Shown piece by piece: positions 1 to 7,187 of a stretch of 9,758 bases of DNA; position 1 is the stretch's first letter; the number at the start of each line of letters is the position of its first letter. This stretch comes from an uncultured Brevibacterium sp. Lineage in GTDB: Bacteria; Actinomycetota; Actinomycetes; Actinomycetales; Brevibacteriaceae. The position numbers and the translations under genes are program-made. The stretch covers positions 1 to 9,758 of the forward strand of contig CALUDL010000062.1 of NCBI GenBank assembly GCA_943914815.1, written 5' to 3'. The notes beneath the pieces are model-generated. The model worked only from the letters and a program-made list of their open reading frames with translations, was not told the DNA's origin and searched no databases.

Positions 1-2
1 CG

Positions 3-446
3 GTCGCTGGCGAGGGCTACGAACGTGACTTGCCCAGTGACCTCCGCGACTTTCTTACCGGTTTTGCCCACCCTGAACTCAACCTCACTCCGGGTGCGGC
101 CCAGGCTCTTGCCGCTCAGGTCCAGGTCTTGCGTGCCACCATCTATGTCCCGTCGGACCAGGACTTTTCAAACTTCCTCGACGACTGTTACCTTGAACTC
201 ACACTTCCAGCAGATGCAGACGTCAGCTTGATTACCCCGCGAACACACACCTACCCGGTTTACGCCCGCGCTACTTTCAACGGTGTTGAACACCGCCTGA
301 ACCTTCAGGTACACGAAGGCTACGCATCCGAGCTGCAACTCGCTGAATTTGACGAAGAGTCGCCTACGCTGTCCGAGTGGATTACCGCATACCGCGCCGG
401 CGCAGTTGAGTTCATCAGCGAGTTCGAAGAGGAGACCGCCCAGTGA
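3..446 (+). CDS. C-terminal part of an unrecognised acidic protein (5' end outside window)
   Basis: The frame is open from the first bases of the window to a TGA at 444-446. A TTG at position 30 could serve as a start, but the frame continues upstream without a stop (V-A-G-E-G-Y-E-R-D before it), so the gene most likely begins outside the window. The visible ~147 residues have no membrane segment, no signal peptide and no catalytic motif I recognise. They are acidic, especially at the C-terminus (EFEEE), with alternating beta-like stretches in the middle (YPVYARATF, HRLNLQVHEGYA), suggesting a small soluble cytoplasmic domain. The stop overlaps the msrA start (GTGA), so it is co-transcribed and probably translationally coupled with msrA. 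Family unknown. That it is a real gene is supported by the operon overlap and sustained open frame. Confidence 0.7.
   Translation, partial: VAGEGYERDLPSDLRDFLTGFAHPELNLTPGAAQALAAQVQVLRATIYVPSDQDFSNFLDDCYLELTLPADADVSLITPRTHTYPVYARATFNGVEHRLNLQVHEGYASELQLAEFDEESPTLSEWITAYRAGAVEFISEFEEETAQ
429..434 (+). promoter_or_regulatory. Shine-Dalgarno of msrA
   Basis: GAGGAG lies 8 bases upstream of the GTG at 443, inside the last codons of the preceding gene. This strong site decides for the GTG start that overlaps the upstream TGA. Confidence 0.7.
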
Positions 447-979
447 CCCACGATCATTACCGCACCATCACCTTGGCGAACGGGTGTTTCTGGTGCTTCG
501 ACGCCGTGGTGCGCCGCGCACGTGGCGTCATCGATGCGGTATCCGGGTACATCGGCGGTCACGTGGACAACCCCACCTACCGTCAAGTCTGCGCTGGTAC
601 CACCGGTCACGCTGAGGCCGTCGCCGTCACCTACGACCCAGACACCATTCCGGAACACGTCATCCTGGGCATGTTCTTCACCACCCACGACCCCACCAGC
701 CTCAACCGGCAAGGCCACGACGTGGGCACCCAGTACCGGTCTGCCATGTTCTACCAAGACCAGGACCAAAAACAGCGCTTCCAGAACGCAATCGACCAGG
801 CTCAACAGTTCTACGACCGCCCAATCGTGACCACCCTCGAACCACTGAGCACGTTCTTCCCTGCAGACAACGTTCACCAGGACTTCTACAGCCGCAACCC
901 AGGCAACGGGTACTGCTCATTCGTCATCGACCCCAAATTGGCGCAGGCACGCAGACAGTGGGCAGACTGGATCCAATGA
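443..979 (+). CDS. msrA: Peptide-methionine (S)-S-oxide reductase MsrA
   Basis: This 178-residue protein is the usual length for a cytoplasmic MsrA, which reduces the S-epimer of methionine sulfoxide in proteins and free methionine and is recycled by thioredoxin. The active-site motif GCFWC is at residues 14-18, with nucleophile Cys15 and a second Cys18. Other family signatures are SGYIGG (34-39), PTYRQVCAGTTGHAE (44-58) and GHDVGTQYRS (91-100). The C-terminal GYC (Cys158) is in the position expected for a resolving cysteine. The residue two after Cys18 is Asp20, where many MsrAs have the catalytic Glu; I recall this Asp form from a GCFWCxDA subgroup. The GTG start is supported by GAGGAG at 429-434 and overlaps the previous stop by 4 bp. 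The stop in turn overlaps the next gene's ATG, giving a tight operon with the MFS transporter. Confidence 0.96.
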   Translation: MTHDHYRTITLANGCFWCFDAVVRRARGVIDAVSGYIGGHVDNPTYRQVCAGTTGHAEAVAVTYDPDTIPEHVILGMFFTTHDPTSLNRQGHDVGTQYRSAMFYQDQDQKQRFQNAIDQAQQFYDRPIVTTLEPLSTFFPADNVHQDFYSRNPGNGYCSFVIDPKLAQARRQWADWIQ

Positions 980-2226
980 CACAGAAGCAACCTAAAACCG
1001 CCATCCCAGCCGACATCTGGGTCATGGTCATTGCCGCGTTCATCGTGGCGATCGGTTACGGAATCATCGCGCCGGTCTTGCCGCAGTTCGCAAGCTCATT
1101 CAACGTGGGTGAAACTGCCGCCGCCGTTGTTGTCAGCGCGTTCGCATTCTTCCGCTTAGTGTCCGCCCCCGCCGGTGGCTCCCTTGTAAACCGCTTAGGC
1201 GAACGCCCCATCTACGTCACCGGCTTGCTCATTGTGGCCGCCTCCACTTACGCCGTAGCGTTCGCGCAGACCTACTGGCAACTCCTCATCTTCCGTGGCC
1301 TGGGCGGTTTGGGCTCCACCATGTTCACGGTGTCGGCCATGGCCATCATCGTGAAACTCGCTCCGCCTCACGCCCGCGCCCGAGCCACCGGCCTCTACGC
1401 CACCTCGTTCCTTATCGGCAACATCGCCGGGCCCATTGTGGGCGGTCTGTTGGCCGGGTTTGGGCTCAAGGTTCCCTTCATCATTTACGGCACCGGGCTC
1501 GTGATTGCCGCCGCCGTCGTTCATGTGAAGCTGGCGAGCTCCACCCGGGTTGCCCGCGCCGAGGTGCGCGCCACCGTGTCCCCAGACGACACCTCCCAGC
1601 GTGACACCTCCAGCTCCTCTCTGGCGCCCATGCGTGTGCGCGAAGCCTGGCAGGTTCCCGCTTACCGCGCCGCCCTCCTGGGCGCCACTGTCTCCGGGTG
1701 GTCAGCCATGGGGATCCGCGTTGCGATCTACCCGCTGTTTGCCCTGAGTGTTCTCAACGTGGGTCCAGAAGCAGCCGGGCTGGCTCTCACATTCTTCGCG
1801 CTGGGCAACGCAATCGCCATCAACGCCTCATCCCGATTCGCCGACACCTACGGCCGCGTCCCATTCGTATCCGCCGGTTTCGCCGTCATGGGAATCGCCA
1901 CTCTGCTTTTAGGTGTCTGGCCCAACCTGCCCATGTTCCTCACCCTGTCTACCGTTGCCGGTATGGGTGCCGGGCTCATCATGCCCGCGCAGCAAGCCGC
2001 AATTGCCGATGTTGTTGGCAGTGAACGCCCATCCGGCAAAGTGCTTTCACGTTTCCAAATGGCCATGGACTTCGGTTCAATCGTAGGCCCAATCGCCACC
2101 GCTGCTCTTGCCCAGAACGTGTCCTACGCGGTGGCTTTCGCCGTGGCCGGCGCGTTCTGTCTACTGGCAAGTGTGGTGTGGTTGTTCACACCTGAACCTA
2201 TGAACAAACCGCCAGCTCGTAGCTAG
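976..2226 (+). CDS. MFS transporter, DHA1-type drug/metabolite antiporter
   Basis: A 416-residue inner-membrane protein with about twelve hydrophobic segments, the normal size for a 12-TM major facilitator. A motif-A-like loop between TM2 and TM3 reads GGSLVNRLGERP (67-78), with Asn72 where Asp is usual. RFADTYGR (287-294) is the equivalent loop in the second half. GNIAGPIVGG (148-157) resembles antiporter motif C in TM5, which points to a proton-driven exporter of the DHA1 kind. The central cytoplasmic loop (about 187-224) is Ser/Thr-rich and hydrophilic. I chose ATG 976, which overlaps the msrA stop as ATGA. An in-frame GTG at 958 would add six residues inside msrA and has no better ribosome site. 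Substrate cannot be read from sequence. Its placement after msrA suggests co-expression, not a shared reaction. Confidence 0.9.
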   Translation: MTQKQPKTAIPADIWVMVIAAFIVAIGYGIIAPVLPQFASSFNVGETAAAVVVSAFAFFRLVSAPAGGSLVNRLGERPIYVTGLLIVAASTYAVAFAQTYWQLLIFRGLGGLGSTMFTVSAMAIIVKLAPPHARARATGLYATSFLIGNIAGPIVGGLLAGFGLKVPFIIYGTGLVIAAAVVHVKLASSTRVARAEVRATVSPDDTSQRDTSSSSLAPMRVREAWQVPAYRAALLGATVSGWSAMGIRVAIYPLFALSVLNVGPEAAGLALTFFALGNAIAINASSRFADTYGRVPFVSAGFAVMGIATLLLGVWPNLPMFLTLSTVAGMGAGLIMPAQQAAIADVVGSERPSGKVLSRFQMAMDFGSIVGPIATAALAQNVSYAVAFAVAGAFCLLASVVWLFTPEPMNKPPARS

Positions 2227-2342
2227 CAGCAGAACTAAACACTTACGGGATATCTCCACGCACACTGTGGGGAAAACCGCACCACGTGACGTCCGCCCCA
2301 AAAGTAGGATTGAGCTGAAGCCCAAACCTGAAAGAGGAATCT
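2227..2342 (+). promoter_or_regulatory. Intergenic region with probable promoter and ribosome site of the RND gene
   Basis: This 116-bp gap separates the MFS stop from the RND start. AGAGGA (2333-2338) sits 4 bases before the GTG at 2343 and is a convincing Shine-Dalgarno. TAGGAT at 2305-2310 is a possible -10 hexamer, but I see no good -35 at the right distance. A CACGTG palindrome lies at 2283-2288, just upstream of that -10, and could be part of an operator, though a 6-bp palindrome occurs easily by chance. No convincing intrinsic terminator for the MFS gene is visible. Confidence 0.4.
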
Positions 2343-5300
2343 GTGAAACATCTTGTGAGACTGAGCCTGCGAAACCGCTCACTCATCGCACTTGTAACCG
2401 TCGTCGCCATCATCTTTGGGACCATAGCTACGTTCAGTCTCAAAAAAGAGCTCTTTCCTTCTATTGACGTTCCTCAGGCCATTGTGATCAGCCAGTACCC
2501 AGGGGCCGCCCCCGAGGCGGTCGAACGGGAGGTGACGGACCCCCTTGAATCCGCCCTGACTGGCGTGCAGTCAGTGGACGAGGTGTCTTCGTCCTCCTCA
2601 ACAGGAAACAGCCAGATCACTGTCACAACGAAGTACGGCACCTCCTCGGACGACGTGGTGCGTGAGCTTCAACGCGCCGTGTCACAGGTTGAGAGCCAGC
2701 TCCCTGACGGCGTGACCCCCACTGTGATTGCAGGGTCAGTTGACGACTTCCCAGTCCTCGTGATGTCCGCGTCCGGGGACGACTTTGAAAAGCTGTCGAA
2801 GGACCTTGAAGACATCGCGGTTCCAGAAATCAAGAAGATCGACGGTGTTCGTGACGCCTCCGTTTCAGGCCAAAGGCAAAAACAGGTTGAAATTCGCGTC
2901 GACTCAGAACGCATGGAAGACAAGGGCGTGCAACTTGACGAACTCGCCCAGATCCTCAAAGCCAACGGTGTTCCGGTTTCCGCAGGGGAACTCAAAGCGT
3001 CGAACGGCGCTGCCCCCGTTGAAGTGGGAAAACGACTGACCAGTGTCGACGACATTAAGAACCTTTACGTCACAGGTGAAGAAGACGGGGAACAAGAACC
3101 GGTCAAGGTGAGCGACGTCGCTGACATTGAACTCAAAAATGAACCCCTCACATCGATTTCACGTTCGAACGGCAAAGACGCCCTGACCATCCAAGTCCTT
3201 AAGAAACCTGATTCCAACACGGTAGAAGTGGCGGAAGGCGTCAAAGACGTATTGCCTGAACTACAAGAAAAAATGGGCAACAACGCCGAATTCGCCACGG
3301 TCTTCGACCAGTCGCCGTACATCAACCAGTCCATCGAAGATCTGGTGCGTGAAGGTGGCTTGGGCCTGGTCTTCGCCGTTTTGGTCATCCTGGTGTTCTT
3401 GCTGTCATTCCGGGCAACGGCAATCACAGCAATTTCCATCCCACTGTCCTTGCTGATCACCATGATCGCGATCTGGCGCACCGGTTACTCGCTGAACATG
3501 CTCACCCTGGCCGCGCTGACCATGTCTATTGGTCGCGTTGTGGACGACTCGATCGTGGTCATCGAATCGATCCGTCGACGCCAAACCCTGGGTGGCACCA
3601 AGTTCGCGAACATCTTCGCCGCCGTGTCCGAGGTCGCTGGCGCCATCACCTCGTCCACCCTGACCACGGTCGCGGTGTTCATTCCGCTCGCGTTCATCAC
3701 GGGGCAAACGGGTGAGCTGTTCCGGCCATTCGCGCTCACCACCTCGATCGCTCTCTTGTCCTCGTTGCTGGTGTCGCTCACGATCGTCCCGGTGCTGGCG
3801 TACTGGTTCTTGCGTGCGCGTGAATCGCGCGTCAAGCTCACCCGCTCGGACAAGAAGGAAATCCGTTCCCTGCGCAAGGAAAACCTCAAGCAGTGGAAGA
3901 AGGAACGCAAAGAAAGCCGCAAGCGTGCGCGTGCCGGGGGAGCCGGGCCACGCAGGGCCACCTCGGAAATGCCCATGATTGGGAAGGCAGCAGCCGCGGT
4001 GTTGGGTGAGGATGAAGGCTCCGCCGCCGAGGTCGACGAACTCGCCAGCCTCAAGTCACCTGAGACTCGCTTGCAGAAGACCTACACCCCTGTAGTGCGG
4101 TGGGCCACCCGCCACCCTGTTGTCACGCTCGTGGTCAGCGTGGTCTTGCTCGTGGGAACCTTGGCCATGACTCCGTTGCTCAAGACCGAATTTTTGGGCG
4201 ACACCGGTGAAGAGACCGTGCAGGCTCAACAGACGTTTGAGCCCGGCGTTGGTCTAGAAGAAGCCGGAAAACAGGCCGAAAAGGTCGAAGAAGCGCTTTC
4301 GAAGACCCCCGGCGTGGAGTCCTACCAGTTCTCCATTGGGGATTCGGGCCTGTCATTCGGCAGTGACGGAGGTGGACTTTCCGGTGACTACTTCATCAAC
4401 CTCGAAACGGGGGCAAGCACCTCGGAGGTGTCTGCCGACATCCAAAAACGCTTTGACGAACTTGACGGTGTAGGCGAACTTGAAGTGATGTCAGCAACTT
4501 CAAGTCCCGGTGGTGACTCGATCGATCTGACACTCACTTCAAACGACACCAAGGCCTTGGAAGATGGTGTCAAGAAACTGACGGAAGAGCTGAAGGACGT
4601 TGATGGCGTACAAACCGTCACCAATGACCTGCAGGCCGTACAACCCATTGTGCAGGTTTCGGTGGATGCCAAAAAAGCCAAAGAAAAAGGTCTCACAGAA
4701 GCACAAGTCAGCGAGTTCGTGCAGCGTGCGATCGAAGGTCAGGATATTGGTGACCTCATCATCGATTCCTCAACGCGCAGCGTGAAACTGTTCGACGGCT
4801 CTGCCGACACCGTCAAGAAGTTGGAAGAACTCGAAATCCCGTACACGGAACAGACTGTTCAAGCTTCCCCGGTTCCGGGAATGCCTGGAACACCAACGAC
4901 GGAAGAAAAAACCGTTGAGCTGTCCGAGATCGCAGACGTTGAAGAAATCAAAACGGCACCAGTTATTCGCCACACGGGCGGTCTGCGCTCTGCACAGATC
5001 AGCGTGACTCCTTCCGGGGACAACCTGGGACAAGTGGTGCAAGCGGTGAACAACAAGGTTGACGAAACCGAACTGCCAAGTGGCGTATCCCAGAGCACCT
5101 CGGGTGTGGGTGCTGAACAGGCCGAAGCGTTTAAACAGATGGGTCTGGCCATGTTGGCTGCCGTTCTGATCGTGTTCGTGATCCTGGTTGCCACGTTTAA
5201 GAGCCTGATCCAGCCGCTCATTCTTCTGGTGTCGATCCCATTCGCTGCCACTGGGTCGATCGGTCTTCTCTTGTTGACCGACACTCCGATGGGACTGGCT

Positions 5301-5708
5301 TCGCTCATTGGTCTGCTCATGCTGATTGGTGTTGTGGTCACCAACGCAATCGTGTTGATCGACCTCATCAACCACTTCCGGGCGCACGGTGTGGACCTGA
5401 GGACCGCGGTGATCCACGGCGCTCGTTTGAGGTATCGCCCCATCATCATGACCGCAGCTGCCACGATCTTTGCGCTGACACCTATGGCACTTGGCCTCAC
5501 CGGTGGAGGTGGCGTGTTCATCTCCAAGCCGCTGGCCATGGTGGTGATCGGTGGACTCGTGAGCTCAACCCTGTTGACCCTGATCCTGGTGCCCGTTCTG
5601 TACCAGCTGATCGAAGGGGTGAAGGAACGTCGCCGCGAAAAGAAGATCATCAAGGAGATGGCACGGTCAAGCGTGATCGACAAGGCCGAAGCACGCAGTG
5701 AAAGCTGA
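2343..5708 (+). CDS. RND-family (AcrB/SwrC-like) efflux permease, stand-alone Gram-positive type
   Basis: A 1121-residue membrane protein with RND architecture. TM1 is at about 12-31, followed by a large extracytoplasmic domain (about 35-335) and TM2-TM6 (about 338-490). After a cytoplasmic linker come TM7 (about 593-612), a second large extracytoplasmic domain (about 615-930) and TM8-TM12 (about 934-1090). FPSIDVPQAIV (38-48) is the HAE1-like porter entry motif. TM4 carries the proton-relay pair Asp401-Asp402 in VVDDSIVVIES. In TM10 the AcrB lysine position is occupied by Thr1000 (VVVTNAIVLID). No membrane-fusion or TolC-like partner lies beside it, as expected for Gram-positive SwrC-type pumps. 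The linker between TM6 and TM7 (about 491-575) is unusually long, first strongly basic and then acidic. The family exports lipophilic compounds, drugs or surfactant peptides using the proton gradient; substrate here is unknown. The GTG start is supported by AGAGGA at 2333-2338. It overlaps the CPBP gene by 11 bp. Confidence 0.93.
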   Translation: MKHLVRLSLRNRSLIALVTVVAIIFGTIATFSLKKELFPSIDVPQAIVISQYPGAAPEAVEREVTDPLESALTGVQSVDEVSSSSSTGNSQITVTTKYGTSSDDVVRELQRAVSQVESQLPDGVTPTVIAGSVDDFPVLVMSASGDDFEKLSKDLEDIAVPEIKKIDGVRDASVSGQRQKQVEIRVDSERMEDKGVQLDELAQILKANGVPVSAGELKASNGAAPVEVGKRLTSVDDIKNLYVTGEEDGEQEPVKVSDVADIELKNEPLTSISRSNGKDALTIQVLKKPDSNTVEVAEGVKDVLPELQEKMGNNAEFATVFDQSPYINQSIEDLVREGGLGLVFAVLVILVFLLSFRATAITAISIPLSLLITMIAIWRTGYSLNMLTLAALTMSIGRVVDDSIVVIESIRRRQTLGGTKFANIFAAVSEVAGAITSSTLTTVAVFIPLAFITGQTGELFRPFALTTSIALLSSLLVSLTIVPVLAYWFLRARESRVKLTRSDKKEIRSLRKENLKQWKKERKESRKRARAGGAGPRRATSEMPMIGKAAAAVLGEDEGSAAEVDELASLKSPETRLQKTYTPVVRWATRHPVVTLVVSVVLLVGTLAMTPLLKTEFLGDTGEETVQAQQTFEPGVGLEEAGKQAEKVEEALSKTPGVESYQFSIGDSGLSFGSDGGGLSGDYFINLETGASTSEVSADIQKRFDELDGVGELEVMSATSSPGGDSIDLTLTSNDTKALEDGVKKLTEELKDVDGVQTVTNDLQAVQPIVQVSVDAKKAKEKGLTEAQVSEFVQRAIEGQDIGDLIIDSSTRSVKLFDGSADTVKKLEELEIPYTEQTVQASPVPGMPGTPTTEEKTVELSEIADVEEIKTAPVIRHTGGLRSAQISVTPSGDNLGQVVQAVNNKVDETELPSGVSQSTSGVGAEQAEAFKQMGLAMLAAVLIVFVILVATFKSLIQPLILLVSIPFAATGSIGLLLLTDTPMGLASLIGLLMLIGVVVTNAIVLIDLINHFRAHGVDLRTAVIHGARLRYRPIIMTAAATIFALTPMALGLTGGGGVFISKPLAMVVIGGLVSSTLLTLILVPVLYQLIEGVKERRREKKIIKEMARSSVIDKAEARSES

Positions 5709-6477
5709 CCGTTTCCGCTGGGGAGTTGAACTCGCGTTAATCGCGGCTGTCTCACTGGGGCAGTCCGCGATCTACGCGATTCTGCGCCTCGTTGACATTT
5801 CCACCCGCGGCCCCATCTCTGACTCACAGGCAAAACTCAACACCTCGGAGTCCGTCCGCCCGCTCTTTGACCTGGTGTACCAGCTGTTAGGGATCGGGTT
5901 TGCAGTGGTCCCCGTGGTCCTTGCCCTGTGGTTCATGGCCCGCGACCGGGACACCGACCCGTCCATCCCGTCACTGCGCACACGTATGGGGTGGCCCGTC
6001 AACCTGCGGGGTTGGATGGTTCACGTCTTGTGGGGTGCGGGCCTATTTGTGGTGATTGGCGCGGGCACTCTGGGGGTCTACTTCCTGGGCCGCACTCTGG
6101 GGGTCACAGCGCAGATCATGCCCAATAACCTAAACGCCTACTGGTGGACCGTTCCCGTGCTCATCCTGCACGCCATCAAGAACGGGGTACTAGAAGAGGT
6201 CCTGCTCCTGGGGTATGCCACCGACAGGCTTCACAAGATGCGCATCAGCCCATGGGTGGCAATCATCAGCCTGGCACTGTTCCGCGGTTCCTACCACTTG
6301 TACCAGGGGATCGGGCCTTTTGTAGGCAACGTGATCATGGGCCTGCTCTTTGGCTACCTATACTTCTTTGGCCCGCGTTCTATCCGCGGTTCAGTCATGC
6401 CGTTTGTGTGGGCACACACGTTCATCGACGTTGTAGGGTTCATCGCTCCTGGAATCCTCCAGGCCGTAGACGCGTAG
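5698..6477 (+). CDS. CPBP-family intramembrane protein (Abi/CAAX protease-like)
   Basis: A 259-residue polytopic membrane protein of the CPBP (CAAX protease and bacteriocin-processing, Rce1-like) family. Hydrophobic segments lie at about 9-32, 55-80, 105-130, 150-163, 185-197, 207-225 and 235-255. Motif 1 is at 166-171 (EEVLLL): the two metal/catalytic glutamates are present, but the Arg of the usual EExxxR is replaced by Leu. Motif 2 is FRGSYHLYQG (195-204, His200). Motif 3 is HTFID (240-244, His240 and Asp244). FRGSYHLYQG and the Arg-less first motif match my memory of an actinobacterial subgroup. GTG 5698 is the only reasonable start, because the next Met is at residue 80. It lies inside the end of the RND gene in another frame, so expression is probably coupled. 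Whether it is an active protease is not shown. Confidence 0.85.
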   Translation: MKADRFRWGVELALIAAVSLGQSAIYAILRLVDISTRGPISDSQAKLNTSESVRPLFDLVYQLLGIGFAVVPVVLALWFMARDRDTDPSIPSLRTRMGWPVNLRGWMVHVLWGAGLFVVIGAGTLGVYFLGRTLGVTAQIMPNNLNAYWWTVPVLILHAIKNGVLEEVLLLGYATDRLHKMRISPWVAIISLALFRGSYHLYQGIGPFVGNVIMGLLFGYLYFFGPRSIRGSVMPFVWAHTFIDVVGFIAPGILQAVDA

Positions 6478-6488
6478 AACCTGCGTTG

Positions 6489-6511
6489 GCCCTAAAGGGC
6501 GTTGCCCTTAA
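6489..6511. terminator. Candidate hairpin between convergent genes
   Basis: The gap between the CPBP stop (6477) and the minus-strand VOC stop (6508-6510) contains AAGGGC (6495-6500), a 3-base loop and GCCCTT (6504-6509). An alternative GCCC/GGGC stem forms from 6489-6492 and 6497-6500. Such a hairpin between converging genes could end transcription from both sides. The stem is short and lacks a clear T tract on either side, so it is only a candidate. It overlaps the VOC stop codon. Confidence 0.35.
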
Positions 6512-7152
6512 ATGACAACCTCGCCCTGCGGTGTGGTGAATGTGGCCGAAATGAGGCCGGGTGCCGCATTGGGTGCCGTCCAGTCAATTCCAATTTCTGG
6601 AATGGGCTTAGGGTCGTCAGTTCCCAACCATTCGCGCACCCTGTCGCGGTTACCCGCGATCTGCAAGGACTTGATCGCAACGTCGCTACTTGGCGACTTC
6701 CAGTGCCCCGGCTGATCGGCAACGGGTGACAGCCAGTGAATGAAATACGGCAATTGAGGGTCTGCCATGAGCCCCTTGACGCCGATCTGCTTCCATTCGA
6801 GTTCTGGGCCATCAACGGCCTGACGGTTACCGTCAACAGCCTTGCGCCCCAGACGCTCTTCCACGCTAGTCAGATCGTCGGTGCGTACGCACCAGCCCAT
6901 CCAGCCACCGCCCAGCTCAGACCGTGCACGCACCGCCTGGCCATACGGGGTTGCGAGCGCTGCTGGGTGTTCAAGCGCTTCAACGACCTCGACATAGTGG
7001 CCGCCCGTGAGGGGGAAAATCAGGTTGCGGGTTCCGAACCGTGGATGCACTCCACCGTCGTAAAAAGACAAGCCGAGTTTCTCAGCCAGGCGTTCTGCTG
7101 TTGCCTGGTATCCATCTGGCTGTGCCGCAAACGAAAGATGATCCAAGTGCAT
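6508..7152 (-). CDS. VOC superfamily / glyoxalase-like domain protein
   Basis: A 214-residue soluble protein resembling two fused VOC (vicinal oxygen chelate) modules of the Glyoxalase_3-like type. It opens with MHLDHLSFAA, where LDH is the typical first strand with a possible metal-ligand His5. GGVHPRFGTRNLIFPL (33-48) and HYVEVVEALEHP (52-63, candidate ligand Glu55) follow. A second module begins near residue 157 (DVAIKSLQIAG) and ends in the beta-rich FTTPQGEVVI. VOC proteins use a bound metal for isomerase, lyase, dioxygenase or resistance reactions; the substrate here cannot be inferred. I chose ATG at 7152-7150. An in-frame GTG at 7170 would add MCHSTH, has no ribosome site and lies in a hairpin arm. 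No Shine-Dalgarno is visible for either start. The start codon is enclosed by a long inverted repeat (7135-7187). It lies downstream of ppa on the same strand, 101 bp away. Confidence 0.85.
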   Translation of the reverse strand: MHLDHLSFAAQPDGYQATAERLAEKLGLSFYDGGVHPRFGTRNLIFPLTGGHYVEVVEALEHPAALATPYGQAVRARSELGGGWMGWCVRTDDLTSVEERLGRKAVDGNRQAVDGPELEWKQIGVKGLMADPQLPYFIHWLSPVADQPGHWKSPSSDVAIKSLQIAGNRDRVREWLGTDDPKPIPEIGIDWTAPNAAPGLISATFTTPQGEVVI

Positions 7153-7187
7153 GTGTGTACTGTGACACACGGCACTTGGATCATCTT
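7135..7187 (-). repeat. Long perfect inverted repeat enclosing the VOC start codon
   Basis: AAGATGATCCAAGTGC at 7135-7150 is exactly reverse-complementary to 7172-7187. Inside it GTGTGT (7153-7158) pairs with ACACAC (7165-7170), leaving a 6-base loop at 7159-7164 and a small bulge (7151-7152 against 7171). In the minus-strand RNA this is a stem of 16 plus 6 base pairs. The distal arm is the VOC coding start (codons 1-6, Met-His-Leu-Asp-His-Leu). The AUG sits at the bulge, its A and U unpaired and its G paired. This would hide the start in any transcript that includes the upstream arm, such as readthrough from ppa. Alternatively it could act as a terminator or attenuator, though only a weak T-rich stretch (TCTTTCGTTT on the minus strand) overlaps and follows the stem. 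Confidence 0.85.

Noticed and set aside
320..877. 185-residue minus-strand open frame opposite msrA
   Set aside because: It overlaps the unmistakable msrA and the upstream gene; its Val/Gly/His-rich translation has no family character.
958..975. GTG 958 as the MFS start
   Set aside because: It would add six residues overlapping msrA by 22 bp with no better ribosome site; the ATGA overlap at 976 matches the pattern of the neighbouring junctions.
2256..2284. GTGG/CCAC complementary bits as a terminator for the MFS gene
   Set aside because: Arms are only 4 bases, several pairings compete and no T tract follows.
2243..2467. Short open frames in the MFS-RND gap on both strands
   Set aside because: They run into the RND or MFS coding regions, lack ribosome sites and have no conserved features.
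4859..5833. 324-residue minus-strand open frame opposite the RND gene
   Set aside because: It is a complementary-strand shadow of a strong RND coding region, with low-complexity Arg/Ser/Thr composition and no motif.
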